A DNA stretch of 64,000 bases, taken from contig NZ_BAABED010000001.1 of the NCBI RefSeq assembly GCF_039539965.1, positions 434,001 through 498,000 of the forward strand, in the 5' to 3' direction. Of this stretch, positions 62,373 through 64,000 are shown piece after piece (position 1 is the stretch's first letter; every line of letters starts with the position of its first letter). This DNA is from Arthrobacter methylotrophus. GTDB lineage: Bacteria > Actinomycetota > Actinomycetes > Actinomycetales > Micrococcaceae. The notes under the pieces are model-generated. The model was given only the letters and a program-made list of their open reading frames with translations, made no database searches and was not told the origin of the DNA. The position numbers and the translations under genes were made by a program.

Positions 62373-62519
62373 ATGGGGAACAAAGTCATATTAGGGTTGT
62401 CGGCCAGGGAATCGAAGCGGGAAATTCGGAAACAGCGCCTTCACGTGCTTGCCTACGTGGGACTGGGGGTCCTCGCACTGGCGACTGTCGCCGTCGTCGT
62501 CATGGCTCTTCGACGCTAG
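62373..62519 (+). CDS. 48-aa single-pass membrane protein (paralogue of 55513-55656)
   Basis: A small ORF with a basic N-terminal half (S-A-R-E-S-K-R-E-I-R-K-Q-R) and a C-terminal helix YVGLGVLALATVAVVVMALRR. The match to the small protein at 55.5 kb covers the charged region spacing and the whole helix. It is divergent from the cation transporter. No clear ribosome site is seen. Function unknown. Confidence 0.55.
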   Translation: MGNKVILGLSARESKREIRKQRLHVLAYVGLGVLALATVAVVVMALRR

Positions 62520-62596
62520 GACCCTAGCGTCGAACTGGCAGCAGATGCCCTCTGTCGACAATTTTGAGGTCATTAGCTGCCAGTTCGCGCTCAATT

Positions 62597-64000
62597 TCAG
62601 GGGGCTGGCGTTGATATCGTGGGTCCTGGGCTCTGGATTTGGGCCGTGGTCAGTTTCGCCCACGGGGAGTCCGGAGCGCTTTGGAGTGCGGCTTCCGGGC
62701 TGGCTCCCTGGGTCCACCATTTGGCTTCGAACGCCGATCCTTCGAAGAGGACACGATCCCCCTGGTGGTAAACGGTTTCAGGCACCCACGCCGGGAAAGT
62801 ACCCGAAGGCACCGTAACCTTGGGGCTGGGCTTGTCTCCCGGCAACACCGGGCCCACGAGCCTCCAGGGGGTAGCACCGCCCTGCAACACCGGGTTGTCC
62901 GGAACATCCGAGCGAGTCCACCATTTTGCCTCGTAGACGCTGCCATGCCACACCACCCTGTCCGCGGCAGCATACGCCGCATAGGTGTTCCACACCGGGT
63001 AGGGGCTCGTTGACGGATCGTCGGTGGGAACCGAGGCGGCGGTGGCCGTAGCCGAAGGAACAACTGTTTGCGCAGGAAGCGCTACGTCATTGGCGAGGGT
63101 CGCGGAAAACAGCTGAGACCCTTGGTTGATCCCGCTGCAGCCATCCGAGACCTTGCCCAAGTCAGGGTAATTGGGGCTACACGTCCGGTCGCGGTTCATG
63201 GACCACATCGACAACCTGCCGAGGCCTTTGGCTTTGGCGAAGCTGTTCATAGCCGTCGCGTCGCTGAGCGTGAAGATCTCGCCGGCGGTATCGTTCTGGC
63301 CGATCATGACGGTCAGGCCGAGCTTTCGCCAGAGGGTTTCACTGCCCAGATCGGTTCCGGCGCCGCGGTAGAGGGCGCCGAGCTGATCGTGGGCGGCTTC
63401 CGCTGCCGATACCGACGCCTGGGACATGCTCGACGCAGCAGGCTTACTGGCGCCGAAATCCATCGTCATGATGTTCACGCCATCCAGCTCCACTCCGCCG
63501 GCCAGGGTGTGGGACACGACCTCTTTGCCTTGAGGAGTGAGGCCATTCGGGTCAGCCGCGAGGGTCAGCCAAACGGCAAGGGGCTTGCCTGCGGCCTTAC
63601 GCTCCTTCTGAAGAGCGGAAATGGCCTGTGCGCGTCGGTCGGCCGCGGCCGTGTCGCTGAGTGCGCCGCTTTCGATATCGAGATCGATCGTGGTGACGTC
63701 GTAGCGATTCACAACCTGCCGGTAAGCGTCCACCAAAGCTTTCGGATCCTTGCAAGACACCGCAAGCTCTGTATTGCTCAGGCCACCGAAGGAAACAGCG
63801 GCAGTACCGCCGAGCTGGCGGAGCCGGGCGATCCGCCGGTCAAGGTCAAGATCGGAACCTGCCTGGTCAGGGCTGTATGCCGCACCCCAGGAGGGGGCAC
63901 AGCCCTGCTTGGGATCGGCTACGACGAAGGACAGCACCACGGCCTTTGCGCTGGGCTCAACCGGATCTTCGAACGCGAACTTCGGCGTCGCAGTCACATC
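62597..64000 (-). CDS. GH18 chitinase-like protein with two chitin-binding modules, 5' partial
   Basis: The gene enters from the right window edge, so the N-terminus is missing. The visible part has a GH18 barrel with the catalytic D-L-D-I-E (TTIDLDIESG), VNIMTMDFG and MWSMNRDR. After a Thr/Pro/Ser linker come two CBM5/12-type repeats, each with W-x5-Y-x2-(G/A)-D-x-V ... (Y/F)-E-A-K-W-W-T. It is probably secreted and binds or degrades chitin-like polymers. Confidence 0.85.
   Translation of the reverse strand, partial: DVTATPKFAFEDPVEPSAKAVVLSFVVADPKQGCAPSWGAAYSPDQAGSDLDLDRRIARLRQLGGTAAVSFGGLSNTELAVSCKDPKALVDAYRQVVNRYDVTTIDLDIESGALSDTAAADRRAQAISALQKERKAAGKPLAVWLTLAADPNGLTPQGKEVVSHTLAGGVELDGVNIMTMDFGASKPAASSMSQASVSAAEAAHDQLGALYRGAGTDLGSETLWRKLGLTVMIGQNDTAGEIFTLSDATAMNSFAKAKGLGRLSMWSMNRDRTCSPNYPDLGKVSDGCSGINQGSQLFSATLANDVALPAQTVVPSATATAASVPTDDPSTSPYPVWNTYAAYAAADRVVWHGSVYEAKWWTRSDVPDNPVLQGGATPWRLVGPVLPGDKPSPKVTVPSGTFPAWVPETVYHQGDRVLFEGSAFEAKWWTQGASPEAALQSAPDSPWAKLTTAQIQSPGPTISTPAP

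Noticed and set aside
1..64000. tRNA, rRNA or CRISPR loci
   Set aside because: No cloverleaf-like sequence with the conserved GTTCRAATC arm, no rRNA sequence and no regularly spaced repeats were seen.

Overview
The window comes from a high-GC Gram-positive actinobacterium. Gene content, GTG/TTG starts and protein styles fit the Arthrobacter/Paenarthrobacter group (Micrococcaceae); this is inferred from family recognition, not from a search. No rRNA, tRNA or CRISPR array was seen.

Layout. (1) 1-1.25 kb: end of a VOC-family gene and a uraD-type OHCU decarboxylase carrying an extra N-terminal domain. (2) 1.5-11.15 kb: a SorC-type regulator divergent from a sugar-acid/pentulose-phosphate operon. 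The operon holds two UlaE-like 3-epimerases, a phosphotriesterase-family lactonase, a KGPDC-like protein with altered catalytic residues, a KDG-kinase-like PfkB kinase, a split transketolase and a UlaF/AraD-like 4-epimerase. Two broken MFS transporter pieces lie in and beside it, and no intact transporter remains. (3) 11.1-15.1 kb: an ECF42-type sigma factor between two DGPF/YCII proteins, a DUF2127 membrane protein, an unknown protein and an AhpD-like protein. (4) 15.1-34.2 kb: galU and a capsule/exopolysaccharide locus resembling colanic-acid clusters. It has a Wzb-type phosphatase, a frameshifted vanZ, a cell-wall protein with three LANTG motifs, DUF4012, ugd, a polyprenyl-P glycosylphosphotransferase, fcl, gmd, WcaI-like, WcaF-like, Wzx, Wzy and four GT4 glycosyltransferases (one frameshifted). 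The part from about 26.3 to 34.2 kb is visibly richer in A+T.

(5) 34.2-46.5 kb: a mobile-element island. After an IS110-family element comes a four-level nest. An ISL3 transposase gene is split by a recombinase-in-trio element (RIT-1). The ritB gene of RIT-1 is split by an IS21-family element. The istA gene of that IS21 is split by a second trio element (RIT-2). Reading frames and target duplications can be rejoined at each level. The island separates the polysaccharide locus from its Wzc-like tyrosine autokinase (46.6-48.0 kb).

(6) 48.4-52.9 kb: an Lrp/AsnC regulator divergent from a 2-oxoacid dehydrogenase operon (E1 alpha, E1 beta, E2). (7) 52.9-64 kb: a two-component pair, two DUF218/YdcF proteins, two tiny paralogous membrane proteins, a FAD/Rieske oxidoreductase, a degenerate EAL protein, an MBL-fold hydrolase, a cation diffusion facilitator, and a GH18 chitinase-like protein cut by the window end.

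The strongest unusual observations are the nested trio elements with matching end architecture, and the operon whose KGPDC-like protein lacks the usual catalytic Lys and Asp.
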